A stretch of 64,000 bases of DNA from assembly GCA_903813345.2 (NCBI GenBank), contig CAIIXF020000002.1:33004109-33068108 (forward strand). The letters run 5' to 3'. Positions 12,801 through 23,371 of this stretch are shown here, piece after piece. The notes below the pieces were generated by a model. That model ran no database searches. It was not told where the DNA came from and saw only the letters and a list, made by a program, of their open reading frames with translations. Numbering within the stretch: position 1 is the stretch's first letter; every line of letters begins with the position of its first letter. This DNA comes from Owenia fusiformis (lineage: Eukaryota > Annelida > Polychaeta > Sabellida > Oweniidae). The position numbers and the translations under genes were made by a program.

Positions 12801-14496
12801 TTTAGGACTGAAAAATCCAAAATGGCCGACAATAAAAAAGTCCTTATGAGTTTTTGCTGATTTCTTTTTACAAAATTATCACATATAACTACTGTTAACA
12901 ATAAAGTAGGCTTTTACAACAAAGTACATCTGAAATTATTTATAAAGCTATTAAATAGTTAAAGTATGAAAACTCAAAAACACCATTCAATATGATACAA
13001 AGTATCATCGCGCGCTAACTTTTCTTAAGACATTCAAAATGGCTGACATGACTGAGCTAGCAGGTCCAAAACCTAATCAGATCTAGAATGAAGTGAGCTG
13101 AACAAGATGTTAAAGTTTTAAAAGCAACTGTGAAGCAGTTTTTCTTAAAGTTTGCAGACAAGGATTTTAGCATTTGCCTTCAAAATGGCCGACAGGAAGT
13201 AGGTTTCGAGTTAAATTTTTTTCATCCACATTTATAGGCACTCATAAGTTATCCCTGAAAATTTGAAGGTGATATCTGTGGAAAAAACTCCCGGACGTAC
13301 GGACGGACGGACAGACGGACAGTTAGACAGTCGGACGCGCCTAGGCCGATAATATGGCCCCACACTATGTGGTGGGGACATAAAAATCATCCCATTTTTC
13401 ATTAACATATGGGGCTCTGCCTTGATAACTTATGCAACTTACAATTCATAGTTAGTATAATTGAGAGCAAATAGAAGTTAATGATGTATTGATCTTACAA
13501 AAACAAGCTCAATTTTAAATCACATGCCCCACAATGAAAACTGAATAGACCTCCCAATAAATCCTGATACCTTTTGGCGAACCAAAAATAAATTGGTTAG
13601 ATTGATGATGTTCACAAAACTGGAAGAAGTTGAAAATCAGTCTAGCTACAAGCCCCCGAGTCCTGTGACCACCCCTCCCACTACATCGCTACACAGCCAT
13701 GAAAAGATCTCACACAGGGGAGATGGTAGTCTGTAGTGGGGGGTAAGGCTTGTAGCTAGACTATTGAAAATCAGCAGTAATAGGTTAATCCTTAATTCTA
13801 CATTTATTGTAAGAATGACATCATAACTATTAGTTGGCACGATGTACTATATTGGATAAGTTTATTGATTAAATGTTACTTACATTAACTAATCCAAAGT
13901 AGTGCTCATTAGTAGGGAACTGTTCAGAGCCTATCTCCTTTTCTAATTGTGAAGCGTTAGCTCCCTGAAAGCAAATGCAATTTTCAGTATATTGAGAAAG
14001 AAAATGAATGTAGACAGATGATACTGTTTTGTATTTTTTGGCTGAAATCATAAATGAAAATCACAAATGACATTCCACTTTTTTGGTGATGCAAGAATCA
14101 TTGAAGTGTTCCCATTGAAATCTTTGAAGGTACATGTAGTCTCATTTTGCCAATAAAAAAATTTTCATTGTAGTTTGGTGTTTACTAAAGAGAGGGTAAT
14201 TTATACAGAAGTCAGGAGTGCAGTGTGTTTGGATGAAGGGTGTCTACTAGAGACAGATGTTCGCAAGAGAGGTGTTCATTAAGACAGGTTTTACTGTTTA
14301 TGCATTTTACTGCAAAATTCAATGAAATTCATAAAAATTTGTCAGACATCTGGTTGATCAATGCATATATAACAGTTTAAAGTATCAAGTCGCAATGGTA
14401 GCATTACAGTGCCAATGGTTTCAGACACAGAAACCGAAAGGAAGAAGAAGACTCTGATGTAATGACGGGGATTTCCTTTCTAAAACCTACCTCCAT
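6858..14496 (-). CDS. USP46: Ubiquitin carboxyl-terminal hydrolase USP12/USP46 family (3' end not seen)
   Basis: Minus-strand exons 13884-13964, 10115-10334, 9384-9464, 8595-8728, 7956-8116, 7377-7509 and 6858-7001 join in phase. A possible start exon is ATGGAG|GTAGGT at 14491-14496; this part is tentative. Total about 320 codons. The catalytic Cys is in [20 protein letters not shown], the His in [19 protein letters not shown] and the third site in WLLFDDD. Zinc-ribbon cysteines appear as CLNC and YYCEVCC. The conserved block [20 protein letters not shown] is intact. In vertebrates this enzyme works with WD40 partners WDR48 and WDR20 to deubiquitinate histones and signalling proteins. The expected last exon (~33 aa ending in GYILFYQ) is not found between 6857 and 5463; reading through gives a stop after about seven residues. 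USP12 and USP46 cannot be separated from this sequence. Confidence 0.93.
9453..9732 (-). repeat. 18-bp minisatellite made of duplicated 3' splice sites, ~16 units
   Basis: On the minus strand the unit reads ATTTCAGAGTTGTTTGAC. The last unit is the genuine acceptor (TTTCAG|AG at 9465/9464) plus the first codons (ELFD) of the USP exon 9384-9464. About seven units keep an intact CAG|AG acceptor; the others carry CAAAG or similar. One unit is 15 bp. All lengths are multiples of three, and the frame stays open upstream as repeated ELFDIS. Confidence 0.9.
10505..11590. repeat. Satellite of ~135-bp units (with 13-bp insertions), ~8 copies, in a USP intron
   Basis: The anchor CTGAGAACATGTAGATG recurs near 10693, 10841, 10976, 11124, 11259, 11427 and 11552, giving spacings of 148, 135, 148, 135, 168 and 125. 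The 13-bp step comes from an extra AAATCTAAAGTCA. Each unit has inverted GACCTT/AAGGTC motifs that could form hairpins. No open frame of note. Confidence 0.9.
11639..11810 (-). mobile_element. TGTCACCACC-type MITE copy, partly duplicated
   Basis: Contains TGTCACCAC/GTGGTGACA arms, a (GGTTGG, CGGCGGTTGG)n stretch and the motif GGTTGGCGTCTGTAACA on the minus strand. This matches the family seen at 23059, 23610, 47418, 55852, 56681 and 57002. Two overlapping palindromic ends near 11724-11746 and 11773-11795 suggest a partial duplication. Confidence 0.55.
11918..13380. mobile_element. 1.46-kb non-autonomous element with 162-bp central tandem repeats and an ACGG tract
   Basis: The ends are TGTCCCCACCA and TGGTGGGGACA. 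The core has six ~162-bp repeats (anchor GACAAGACTTTA near 11970, 12131, 12294, 12456, 12618, 12780), each carrying an AAAATCCAAAATGGCTGCC-type block. A (GGAC/ACGG)n microsatellite sits 60-90 bp inside the right end. No transposase is encoded. It lies in the first large USP intron. Confidence 0.75.
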
Positions 14497-14931
14497 CTTG
14501 ATGAAAATTTCCTTGATCTGCTGATAAACCCATATGATTGGATATTCTATTACATATAACAGTATAACCTAGGCTTATTTCCAAAATGTAGGTGTGGCCA
14601 AAGGATAAACACCTAGTTTACGTCACAAATAATGACTAATATGTAAAGATCTCAATACACAGGCATAGACAGGTGGTGTAAACGATAGAGTTAAAATTAA
14701 AATCTTATATCCAGAACTGTTCTACAAGCAGGAAATGACTAAATGTCAAAAATGAAAATCAGGAATGATTTTATTTTTCTTGTTTATTTTTTACACCATG
14801 TTTATCGCATAATAATCAAGCAATTTGAGGTTGAATCAAACATATTTGGGGTCCCTAAGTACACAGAGCTATTCATCTTTTGTATGCATTTTTCAAAACA
14901 TCGATCCATCGAGTAAAAAAGCCATACATAC

Positions 14932-15016
14932 CATTTTGTTCAAGATTTGAAGAAATATTTCTCCAAACTTCATCCGCCATGTTTTCATTTGTGGGAGAAA
15001 TTTGTTCCGTGGACAT
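14932..15016 (-). CDS. Candidate short 5' exon, unassigned
   Basis: The minus-strand frame from ATG 15016 reads MSTEQISPTNENMADEVW and continues to a GTATGT donor at 14931-14926, phase 1. It looks like an N-terminus but its phase does not fit the USP exon at 13964, where the join gives a stop. It may be an alternative exon, another gene or chance. A second minus ATG at 15369 (MATPGKRTKSREDERK) is equally unplaced. Confidence 0.25.
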
Positions 15017-16578
15017 ATCTAATTTTTTTTACTTTCTATACACACTCAGAAAACATTCCATAGTCCTATAAAAAGTAAAAATCAATAATTATACAAGATT
15101 TTGATTAATTAGATAGAAGCTATTTTGCTTAAATAGCGATTTTCTTGATGAATAACTTCAATATTTGAAATTCAGATACGGCATACTCTTTTTCTTAAAA
15201 AAATAATTAAATTGAAAAAACAGAATTTTTCACATAGTTTGGCTTAAAGATATTTTATGAACCGTTATAATAATTTCAAATGCTATAATTATTGATAAAA
15301 TAAGGAAAATATACACGTAACTTTTCTCTCATCTTCACGCGATTTCGTTCTTTTTCCGGGGGTCGCCATCTTGAACAGGTGCTCGAACACGATTTCTCTC
15401 TTTTTATCAATCAAAGTCAGCAAATCGGTTTAGAATCATCCTGCCCTGTGATTTAATAGATAGACACTTAAACAAACTTTTGTTTTTGGTGTCATTTTAT
15501 TGTCAATTGGGCAAAATGATATAAATTTTGGCGTGTTCAGATTTTACAATTTTTCCACGTTTTTCAACATTTTTGTCTGTCATCAAAAGAAGTATTTTCA
15601 GGCGGGACCGTTCGAGTTCCTATGTTCATTCACAATGCTTTTTACAACTATGTCCCATTGGCTTACATTGTGTAATCTAATCTGTAGTGTTATATGGCCA
15701 ATGTCTGGCTTGAAATGATGTTATGGGGAAAATGCCTTTGCATAATGTTTGGTCAAATTTGGGCAAGATGTAACGTCATGTTCGGTAATGTCGACATAAG
15801 AGATGGGGTAACTTCGACCCTTACTTACTACAAGGAGAATTTCCTTTATCTGCAATGTTTGATTTCTGGAAAAATTAAATCTCGATCCATCCGAGAAAAA
15901 AACATGGCTTACCTCTAGATCGGAAATTAGACGAAATAAACAACGAAGTGTCGAAGTTTACTTCGGTCCAAAGCCTTCTCTATATTCCGGCTTTGAGGAG
16001 GAAGATTGAGCTGCCTTAGTATTATAAATATTGTAAATCATTGTGTCACACGCACAGTAAATATGGCATAATAATATGAAATATACCTTTATGTATAGAT
16101 TTGAAGAACATCAGCTCACATCCCCGTCTGAATCTATTGTTATATTTGATTTCTTTAAGCGAGAATAATTTCAAATGTTATTCACGTCCAGAACCGGAAG
16201 CCATTTTTAGCTACAGCGAGAAAATTTCACCATGTGTCAAACTCCGAAATGAAATTTTGAAATATCTTAATCCAGACAAGCAACGCTTCATCCTAAATAT
16301 GATTAATATTCTTAAAAATATTTATAAAATTTATTAAAAATGAGTTCTAGGTGCGTGTAGGTGCGTGTAGCACAGTACATACGAAATCAATGAAGTTTCG
16401 TCTAGCTGTAAGCTAGAGACTCGAGTAAGTCGAAGTTACCCCAAAATGGTTACACCCCTTCACCCTCGTAGGTCAATTCCCTTTTTTTACAATGCATTCA
16501 CTATATTATCATAATTTAATGAAAATGTGACATTTCTAGCCATGCTTGCTTATACCTAATGATATTCTATTGTTTCAG
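15017..16578. promoter_or_regulatory. Spacer between divergent USP12/46 and RPL21; promoters presumed here
   Basis: USP runs left and RPL21 right, so this stretch should hold both promoters and the non-coding RPL21 first exon, since 16579 follows a CAG acceptor before the ATG at 16585. Pyrimidine-rich stretches near 15385-15400 and 15970-15985 could be the RPL21 5' TOP start, but I cannot choose. The weak open frames here have no recognisable product. Confidence 0.45.
15805..16442. mobile_element. 638-bp element with GGGGTAACTTCGAC terminal inverted repeats
   Basis: GGGGTAACTTCGAC at 15805-15818 is the exact reverse complement of 16429-16442. The match resumes a few bases further in (TTACT). 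The interior has no recognisable gene. It lies in the 5' region of RPL21 and could contain or replace part of its promoter or first intron. Confidence 0.5.
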
Positions 16579-16584
16579 GCCATA

Positions 16585-19500
16585 ATGACGAATCCTAAAG
16601 GTTATCGCCGCGGTACGCGGTATATGTTCTCCAAGTCTTTCAGGAAAAGGGGTCCTATTGCTTTGTCCAAATATATGAAAGTCTACAAAAGAGGAGATAT
16701 TGTTGATATCAAAGTAAGTAGCTAATTGAAAGCTGAAGTTGTTTGAGAAGCAAAAAATGTCCTATCCACCCGGTATAAAAGCAACTCTGTATCACACCCT
16801 GGCCGAAATTTTTTTAATGAAATGGCACCATGTTAAAAATCTGTTTCACCATAACTTATGGATAAATCATAGAACATAGGGAGAGAAGCTTTTTGTCCAT
16901 CTGTAAATATATTGGAGAAAATGTGTAACTCATTTTTTCATAAAAATTCAATCACAATAATTAATTAATTGATGTAGATATCACACTGATTTCCCTAGTT
17001 TTTTACAGGGTGCTAAATCTGATCAATATTTTGATTCTTTTGACAGGGGTAATGTTTCAACAGGGTGTGGTACATAAGTGCTCTAAAGTCCATTTCACTG
17101 CTTCATTTCGTCAGTAGAACGGCAAAAATAAGAAATTGGGAGACCATTGTGCAATAATATATGGAAAAGTATATTCATAATGTACATGAATGACATTTGT
17201 ATATCTTGGATTGCTTCTAGTTTGGCTTATAAAGTGTGTGGCCTCTTATATTTGGATGTTTCTCTGCCATGTTATTTTCAAGATTAACATGGCTGAAATT
17301 CTTCAAATTACAAGATGGCACAGGCTTATTGCACAAAAAACTAAAAAATCTGAAATATACAAATGTCATTCATGTACATTATGAATATACTTTTCCATAT
17401 ATTATTGCACACTGGTCTCCCAATTTCTCATTTTTGCCGTTCTACTGACGAAATGAAGCAGTGAAATGGACTCTAGTAGAAGAGATCTCTGTATCATGTT
17501 GCAATGATGACCAACTTAGGACACTTATGATCCTATGTGATTTTAAACACTAAGCGTTACCACTTTCTGAGCAACATTGTATTTACACTTCAGTATTAAT
17601 TTATATTTTATATTTAGACAACATGAATCAAATTCAAACAATACTCACAACCACTTCATCATTTTTGTATTGTCTTCCAGGGAGATGGTTCTATTCAGAA
17701 AGGTATGCCACACAAGTCCTACCACGGCAGGACAGGACGTATTTACAATGTCACACAACATGCTGTTGGTGTTATCGTCAACAAGCGAGTCAGGTAATTA
17801 TCCCAACGAACGAAGTTCGGTAGGGATATAGTGAAGCCCTCCATCCGTCAGTCAGTCCGTCCGTCCGTCCGGAAGATAACTCAAATACGAGTTGACGGAT
17901 TTTCTTCATATTTAGTGGAAAGATGTATATTGGTGAATAGTTGTACGCAAAAAAAAAAATTTTTCAAGATGGCCGCCGTTTTAAAAATGACGGGACTTTT
18001 TCGCAAAAACCATAAATTTTTCATTCTAGACCAAAGTAATTAATATTATTGTTTGAAATTTTGGTAGTATATTCGCAACATCTATCTATTTCACATATAT
18101 TCCGTGTTTTTCATCCTGACCCCCAGGGACTGTGTATGGGGGTCAGGAAAACAGTAATTTTCGCTAATTTTTAGATCTTTCTGAAGTATAGCTTTATTAT
18201 ACTCAAATGAAAGGCAATTAAGAGTAGATTGCAAATATTGTATCTTTTTTCTGATTCGAGCCTCGTAAAATTCAAAATGGCCGTCTTATGTACGATTTCG
18301 CAATAATTTTTCGATCCCTTCAAAGTATGGCTATATTATACTCAAATTGAAGGAATTTTGGAGTAGATCATAATTATGGTATTATTCGTCAGATTTGTAC
18401 CTCAGAAAATTCAAAATGGCTGCTTTGCAGGAATTCGCAATTCTAAAATTTAAATTTTTCAATTTTAACTAAAGTAATGAGTATAATTGATTGGAATTCG
18501 GTAATTGATATTTTGTTCGTTGGGATTTGCTACTCCGCGGAGTTGCCATTGTCTAGTTAAACACATGTTCTACATTTGCACCAACATTCTAAAACAGGAT
18601 TTCTAGTGGTGTACTTTACAGAGAAACAGGAGTAGAAATGATTATGAAGAATTGAGCTCAATGTTGATGGAAGAGAGTGTCTTTTGACATGCTTTATTTG
18701 ACACAAATATTTCTACTTAAAGGTCAGGGTGCATGTTCGGAATTTTGCTGCAACTCTCAATTGAGTCACATTTTATTTTTCAAATTTGAACCACTCCTTC
18801 CCCACAATATCTACATGTCTCACTTTTGCACAAGTGCACTGATGTACCTAGAAAAGAATGTAAAGAAGAATGTTTTGATAAAATGTATAAATACAAGAAA
18901 AATCTGTGAAAATTTTGGAATTTTGGCTGCTATTTAATATGGTCGATCGACTCATCGGTGAAATATGGAAATTGGAAGGCTAGCTAGAAAGTCACATTGG
19001 CGGGTTACTCTTGGGTGACACAGGGAGGTTTTACCTTCGTATATGAGCTAAAATGTAAAAATGGGGCTACAATCAAAACATTGGAAGAATTCTCAATGAG
19101 ACCTAAGGTCCCAGAGATTTTTTATTAAAAAGTTGGTTGAGGCTCAATTTGATGTTTTTTATCAAACCGCTAAATTAAATAAAACAGCCGTGAAATTGAG
19201 GCGAATTACAGTATGTCTGATTGAATCGTTTCTAAAATCTTTAAACGAACTACTCCATTTCTCGATTTATTCTTTGTTACACTCCTGTGATATTTTGTAT
19301 TTTCATCTGCGAAATATCTGAATAAATTAAACTTCAGCGAGTCATGATTGTTGATACTGGTGTTGATCTGATTATTTGAGACCCTCATTGTGTCAGTGAC
19401 ATTACTCCATGACTAGTTTTGCATTGCTAATCTCCCCATCGAAGCAATTGGGGGGTGTTTGTAATATGATTGACTGTGTTGCAATGATGACCAACTTAGG

Positions 19501-20305
19501 ACACTTATGATCCTATGTGATTTTAAACACTAAGCGTTACCACTTTCTGAGCAACATTGTTTTTTAATAAGTAATTTTGATAGCAACATATGCATATTGT
19601 ATCATTCCCATTGTGCCATGGATTGATGATTTATGACTTTTTTGTTGATTTTAGAGGTAGAATTATTCCCAAGAGAATCAACCTCCGTGTAGAACACATC
19701 TCTCACTCTAACTGCAGACTGGATTTCCTCGTCAGAGTGAAGAAGAACGAAGAAATCAAAGCAGCAGCCAAGGCAGCTGGCACCAAGCCAGATTGCAAGA
19801 GACAGGTAGGGTCTCCCAAAGATCATCCTAATAACAATGTATTCACCGTAACATTTGGGGTTTAGAAGTGAAAGGTACTCAATGCCTATTGCTGATATGC
19901 CTATTGCTGATATTTAATCGAACCATATTGCCTTAGTTGCATTGATTGGTCTGTTATGAATTTTGTGATGTCATTCATGTGGTGAAATATTAATGTATTT
20001 TGTACAAAGTAACACCCATAAAGTAACCCTTAGTAATGTCCCATAAAGTAACACCCACAAATAACCCCTAGCTTTGGCGTTGTTGTTGTAATATCCATAG
20101 TTATGAACCAATGCTCATTTTTGTGCCCTTGGCAATGAGTTTACCCAGCATGAATCATGTATTTATTTGTCTTTAAGACCCTCTGTTCACAAATTGTTTT
20201 TTTGTGTGTTTTCAGCCACAACAGCCCCATACAGCACATTTTGTGAGGACTCGCTACAACAAGCCACAGGTCATCCAGCCAATTCCTTATGAATTCATTG
20301 CATAG
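16585..20305 (+). CDS. RPL21: 60S ribosomal protein L21 (eL21), 4 coding exons, 160 aa
   Basis: Coding exons 16585-16713, 17681-17793, 19655-19805 and 20216-20305 join in phase (483 nt, 160 aa, same as human). The N-terminus [19 protein letters not shown] and the C-terminus PIPYEFIA are diagnostic. It is a structural protein of the large ribosomal subunit. The ATG follows a CAG acceptor by 6 nt, so there is a non-coding first exon upstream. Introns 2 and 3 each hold an identical box C/D snoRNA about 100 nt before the next exon. A Helentron-like element sits directly behind the exon 17681-17793 donor. Confidence 0.98.
17087..17472. mobile_element. Foldback element, ~115-bp arms, family with conserved core (copy 1)
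   Basis: Starting at AGTCCATTTCACTGCTTC (left) and its complement ending at 17472, arms of about 115 bp are nearly perfect inverted copies. The core (~17200-17350) contains GCCATGTTA...TAACATGGC and matches, in reverse orientation, the core of the element at 30383-30761 although the outer arms differ. It lies in an RPL21 intron beside the snoRNA. Confidence 0.8.
17497..17576 (+). ncRNA. Box C/D snoRNA, copy 1 (SNORD102-like)
   Basis: Terminal stem TGTTGC/GCAACA encloses C box ATGATGA and D box CTGA. CTTAGGACAC lies upstream of a D'-like ATGA and is complementary to a conserved LSU rRNA segment GTGTCCTAAG as I recall it. The D box guide includes GCGTTACC, complementary to the adjacent GGTAACGC. 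Position, about 105 nt before the exon, suits an intronic snoRNA. As I recall, vertebrate RPL21 hosts SNORD102, which targets this LSU region. Confidence 0.88.
17801..18556 (+). mobile_element. Helentron/Helitron-like non-autonomous element H1
   Basis: Starts TCCCAACGAACGAAGTTCGG (flank TTA) and ends with a palindrome ACTCCGCGGAGT, nine bases, then CTAG|TT. Near the ends TCCCAACGAAC and GTTCGTTGGGA form inverted repeats. A (GTCC)n tract follows the left end. The interior repeats an AAAATGGCCG block. It lies only 7 bp beyond the RPL21 exon (donor GTAAT kept). Confidence 0.8.
19477..19556 (+). ncRNA. Box C/D snoRNA, copy 2 (identical to copy 1)
   Basis: Identical to 17497-17576 over the stem, C box, guides and D box, and for a few bases beyond (about 84 nt in all), while flanks differ. 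It lies about 98 nt before RPL21 exon 19655. Duplication into the neighbouring intron, kept identical by selection, gene conversion or recent origin. Confidence 0.88.
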
Positions 20306-20340
20306 ACTCTATACGTGTGGCTGAAGTTAATAAATGATGA
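20216..20340 (+). terminator. RPL21 3' end with AATAAA
   Basis: AATAAA at about 20329-20334 lies 24 nt after the RPL21 stop codon, a normal place for the poly(A) signal of a ribosomal protein gene with a very short 3' UTR. Confidence 0.75.
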
Positions 20341-20972
20341 AAAAAACTGAATTGATTGGTGTTCACTGTTCTTTGTATTGTTAAGTGATGGCAGTCTATA
20401 GCACAGTCCTAATGCGTTGTAAATGAATAATACAGAGTCAGTTTGGGCTATTTATGTGGTCTGTGTAGTAGACTGTGTTCATAAGGTTACCATTAGCAAC
20501 ACCATGTTGGTTTGTTGATCAACACATTATGTCAGCTATTGTCCCAACTTGAATGTTCCTTTGGTCTTATATGTATTGTGTTGTTATGTTGCTGGATTAA
20601 CCACTCCAAAAATACGACTCATCTAATGAAAGCTTATTCTAAGTCTACTAGTAAATGATAATAAAAACAGAATTTAGAAAATTTTGAAGGGTACTCAAGA
20701 AGTTGAAAAATAAAATAACTAATCAAGTGTTGATAAAATCAAATAATGGTGAAAACTAAGCTAATTCAGAGTTATGGCTTTCACGAGAAGAACCTAATTA
20801 GAATCTAAAAATCTTCATATTGAAAGATTATCATCATAACACCCCTTAACCCCTTTATAGTATTGATATAAAAATCTTTGGATACATCATAAGAACTTAA
20901 CTAAAAAGTCCCAGTTGAAAATGATCCAGTTTGTAGTTCCCCTCCTCCCACCATGTCCTGTTTCATTGTGGT

Positions 20973-21170
20973 ATATCCCTACAAATGAAGTTCAGTAGGG
21001 ATATGGTGATGCTTGCTGTCTGTCCGTCAGTTAGTTTATCGGGGGATATCTCGAATAAAAGAGTGGACAGATTTTCTCCTTATTTATGGAAAGTTCTTAT
21101 CTGGAATTTTTGCAAAATGGCTACTGCTACAAAACAGGCAAAAACCTGCCAGTACTGAACTGTTTTTATT
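20973..21170 (+). mobile_element. Truncated Helentron-like element H2 (left end only)
   Basis: TATCCCTACAAATGAAGTTC followed by AGTAGGGATATGGTGATG and a short GTCTGTCCGTCAG tract matches the left end of H1 and H3. The tandem core and right end are missing. A related (GGTG)n segment follows at 21205-21240. Confidence 0.55.
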
Positions 21171-21396
21171 GTACCTAAAAAAGGTACGATATTGTCATCA
21201 GCTTGACGGGCAGGTGCGTGGGTGGGTGGGTGGGTGGCGTCTCACTTTTTTATCACGATTCCAGGAAAACCACTTGACGGATTTACTTTAATTAATAGAA
21301 AATCTATTTTTAAAATTTTACGAAATGGGACAAGGTTGGATGTAGAGCTGTATTTCCTGGACCATGTCATATTTCTTTTTCAATCATCAATGATTA

Positions 21397-22193
21397 TCCC
21401 ATCGAACGAAGTTCGGAGGGATATAGGGAACGCGTCCGTCCGTCTGGGCAATAACTCAAATACTGTTGGCCCAATTTTGTTCATATTTTGTACACATATA
21501 CCCTATGGGGGAAGAAGTTCTGCTCGAAAGCTGATTTTCAAAATGGCCACACATTTAAAAATGGTGGCCATTTTAGTGCCGATTTAACAGTAATTTAGGT
21601 GCAATATGTAAAACTGTAATAGCAATATGTTTTAAATGAAAAAAAATGATATAGGACATTAATAAAGCTAGAAATGTAGATATTAAAGAAGCACATGGCA
21701 GCCATCTTGAAAAATGGCGGCCTTTACTCATTATTTTATGATTTTTGCAGTAAGTTGTGGAGCGATTTTGTTCATATTTGGTATGTGAATACTATAAGGA
21801 TGGTACACTCTAATGACACTTTTGGTAGAAGGTGGCCATTTTGAAAAATGGCCGCCATTTTAACGTATTTTACTATAACTCGAAAAGTAGTGGAGCGATT
21901 TTGTTCATATTTGGTATATGAATACTATAAGCATGGCACACTGTCTTATGACACTTTTGGTAAAAGGTGGGCATTTTAACGTATTTTACTATAACTCGAA
22001 AAGTAGGGGAGCAATTTTGTTCATATTTAGTGTGTGAATACTATTAATATGGCACGTCTGTCTAATGACACTTTTGGTAGAAGGTGGCCATTTTGAAAAA
22101 TGGTTGCCATTTTTGCTATATACTTTGTTTGTAAAAATGCCAGCCATGGCTGTTTGATGGGATTTGCTACGCTTTGGCGTTGTTGTTGTCTAG
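21397..22193 (+). mobile_element. Helentron/Helitron-like non-autonomous element H3
   Basis: Begins TCCCATCGAACGAAGTTCGG, then CGTCCGTCCGTC. The core repeats a ~130-bp unit (GTGGAGCGATTTTGTTCATA, then GGCCATTTTGAAAAATGGCC). It ends GCTTTGGCGTTGTTGTTGTC TAG|TT with a short hairpin (ACGCTTTGGCGT). Flanks are TTA and TT. Confidence 0.85.
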
Positions 22194-23058
22194 TTTAATA
22201 AGTAAGTATAGCCCATGTAAAATTTTAATAAAATAAGTTGAAAAATGATGAGGGCATATGGATGGGGCTGGACACCTTATCTTTGATTATTCTCCATTTG
22301 CTAAATCTGTAAATGTTAACATGAATATGACAGTCTAATAGGAAATAAGGAGATAGTGTGTCCACATATTTTTTCAGTTCTGAGAAGTCAACTTGAAAAC
22401 AAATCCTTTGACGAGGAGACATTTGATATTTTTACCAGGCCTTCTATTTGCTGTCTGTAAGAGATTGATTGATTAATTCTTTTTTCTACTTCGACCTGTC
22501 AACTTTTTAATGTATTTTGATATATCTTCAAAATTCTTCAAATGCTTTAGAATTGGGGGTTTTTCTCAAAAATTTTACATCCCCATTTCATATTGTACTT
22601 ATTCATAAATTTGCAGGAGCAATATTATGGAGGCCAATCACTGTATTTCAACATGTTAAACCGGAGATTGTCAGTTTGTACATGGAACAGGTGAAATTTC
22701 CAATATAGCACCCAGTTGATGAGGAAGCTGGCATGGGATTGTTTAACAAAATTGAGGCTTTGGGGATGATCCTTTTTAAGATGGTCCCTCTGAGAGATGG
22801 TCCCTCTGTGCTGTTCATATCTGGTTGTTTGGGGTTTTACCCTTTAGATCATTTCATTCTTCAATTGTGCAAGGTAAGACATTTATTCGTTAGATTGGTT
22901 CTCTCAATATTCTATTGAGCACAAGTTATTAAAAACATAAAAAATATATATTTTTATTTTTGCGATTGATTTTACTTTACATTGATGAATCAAAAAGTTC
23001 ATAATTAGTTGATTTTGTAATAAAAATTAGACTTATACTCAAGAGTAATGCATTATTA

Positions 23059-23142
23059 TGTCGCCATAAGTGTTGAGATTATATTGTCTCCAACTTTTTG
23101 TGTTCAGTGGTTAGCGTTTGCAACATATGGCAGGTGGTGACA
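23059..23142. mobile_element. TGTCACC-type MITE copy
   Basis: Starts TGTCGCC, ends GGTGGTGACA and contains TCTCCAACTTTTTGTGTTCA and GGTTAGCGTTTGCAACA, matching the copies at 47418 and 57002. Confidence 0.55.
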
Positions 23143-23371
23143 TTTTCGCCTTATGTTATTTACTATACCAGGAGTTGCTGTTGCAAACTACCTTTGTGTT
23201 AACATAGTACCAAAAAGAAAGGATTCCTAGGACTTTCCCTTTTCATTCTTATCACCAAATTGAAGTGGATGCCAAACTAATTCAAGTTACAGTACATAAA
23301 ATATTGCCATGGAGATTGATATGGGTAAAGTTATCTTTGTACCATATTTACTTTGTAGCTTAGATAGCAAG

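Larger units (their letters stand above)
20341..23371. other. Intergenic region between RPL21 and the PLAT-TSP1 gene
   Basis: Holds Helentron-like pieces at 20973-21170 and 21397-22193 and a small MITE at 23059-23142. Exon-like stretches at about 22617-22689 (between a GCAG acceptor and a CAG|GTGAAA donor) and one ending AAG|GTAAGA at 22873 could be 5' UTR exons of the downstream gene; I cannot show it. Confidence 0.5.

Noticed and set aside
14932-15016. MSTEQISPTNEN... as the USP12/46 first exon
   Set aside because: The donor phase (1) does not fit USP exon 13884-13964, which needs phase 0; the join creates a stop. Kept only as an unassigned low-confidence exon.
15500-15918. Two plus-strand frames upstream of RPL21
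   Set aside because: Hydrophobic, low-similarity translations overlapping a transposon-like inverted-repeat element; no exon signals that connect to RPL21.
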